14,318 nt of DNA from Burkholderiaceae bacterium (GTDB lineage Bacteria; Pseudomonadota; Gammaproteobacteria; Burkholderiales; Burkholderiaceae_F). The position numbers and the translations under genes are program-made. The notes beneath the pieces are model-generated. The model ran no database searches. It was given only the letters and a program-made list of their open reading frames with translations, and was not told where the DNA came from. Of this stretch, positions 14,005-14,318 are shown piece by piece (within the stretch, counting starts at the first letter, position 1; the number at the start of each line of letters is the position of its first letter). Location of the stretch: positions 1 to 14,318 of the forward strand of contig JACCSD010000290.1 of NCBI GenBank assembly GCA_013813185.1, given 5' to 3'.

Positions 14005-14318
14005 TCAGCTTTCCAGCCATCGGAGCAGCGGTTGCCACTGTTCACGGTCTTTGGCGACGCGGTTCGGCGCCACATCCCATAGCGTGAGCCCTTGCGCCGC
14101 CAGGTGCACATAGTTTTGCGTATCGCGCAGGTAACCCACCACCGGCATTCCCAGACCTTCGACGAATCGGTGCAACTGCTCGGCGGCGCGCGTGCGTTCA
14201 TCAACGCGCATGCCGAGCACGCCGACTTTCCCGGTCTCGCTGAGCGTGCCGCGCTCTGCGAGCTTGGCGAGAAATGTCTGAGTCGCGAAAATGTCGAAGA
14301 TGGAAGGCTGCAATGGCA
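14005..14318 (-). CDS. ParA/MinD-family P-loop ATPase, C-terminal part (cut by window edge)
   Basis: Only the last 103 residues are in the window; the Walker A motif and start lie beyond 14318. The visible frame begins PLQPSIFDIFATQTF and continues KVGVLGMRVDERTRAAEQLHRFVEGLGMPVVGYLRDTQNYVHLAAQGLTLWD. This matches the C-terminal half of short solo ParA-like ATPases of Burkholderiaceae: a strand giving a G-M-R-V-D switch, then helices ending in EQWQPLLRWL. The apparent start at 14313 is only an internal TTG. Such solo ParA proteins lack a ParB partner and have roles in positioning cellular cargo that I cannot specify here. The gene converges on exbD across a 249-bp gap. Confidence 0.82.
   Translation of the reverse strand, partial: PLQPSIFDIFATQTFLAKLAERGTLSETGKVGVLGMRVDERTRAAEQLHRFVEGLGMPVVGYLRDTQNYVHLAAQGLTLWDVAPNRVAKDREQWQPLLRWLES

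Overview
The window looks like a chromosomal segment of a Burkholderiaceae-type betaproteobacterium. It is GC-rich, the proteins read as close to Burkholderia/Paraburkholderia orthologues, and two conserved neighbourhoods of that family are present: murJ divergent from rpsT, and fur divergent from bamE-dapB-exbB. The repeat content makes a host-associated relative such as Mycetohabitans conceivable, but this is a guess from recall and cannot be proved here.

Layout. (1) 1-896 (-): N-terminal two thirds of the lipid II flippase MurJ, cut by the window edge. (2) 1001-1264 (+): ribosomal protein S20. (3) 1412-3448 (+): a PLP-dependent Orn/Lys/Arg decarboxylase with a receiver-like N-terminus. (4) 3449-3842: intergenic, holding copy 1 of a 174-bp nested palindromic repeat and a promoter-like site. 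(5) 3843-7326 (+): compact operon argD-argF-argG, the last steps from N-acetylglutamate semialdehyde through ornithine and citrulline to argininosuccinate, closed by a strong intrinsic terminator at 7515-7541. (6) 7578-10454 (+): ugpA-ugpE-ugpC, the two permeases and the ATPase of a glycerol-3-phosphate ABC importer, without a binding-protein gene (ugpB) in the window. (7) 10455-10754: intergenic with copy 2 of the repeat, between convergent ugpC and fur. (8) 10755-11210 (-): Fur. (9) 11289-13755 (+): bamE-dapB-exbB-exbD, tightly packed. (10) 13756-14004: unassigned, lower-GC stretch. (11) 14005-14318 (-): C-terminus of a ParA-type ATPase, cut by the window edge.

Working together: the decarboxylase sits beside arginine and ornithine synthesis and could turn a product of that pathway (or lysine) into a polyamine. 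The last operon combines envelope assembly (BamE), the lysine/diaminopimelate supply for peptidoglycan (DapB) and a proton-driven energiser of outer-membrane uptake (ExbB/ExbD). The iron repressor Fur is encoded divergently next to it.

Most of the window is ordinary core genome. The most notable non-genic structure is the pair of 174-bp elements (3564-3737 and 10552-10725; 5 differences by hand alignment). Each is one large palindrome with near-perfect 27-29 bp terminal inverted repeats and a central A7/T7 hairpin that resembles a bidirectional terminator. I found no CRISPR array, tRNA, rRNA, transposase or defence system.
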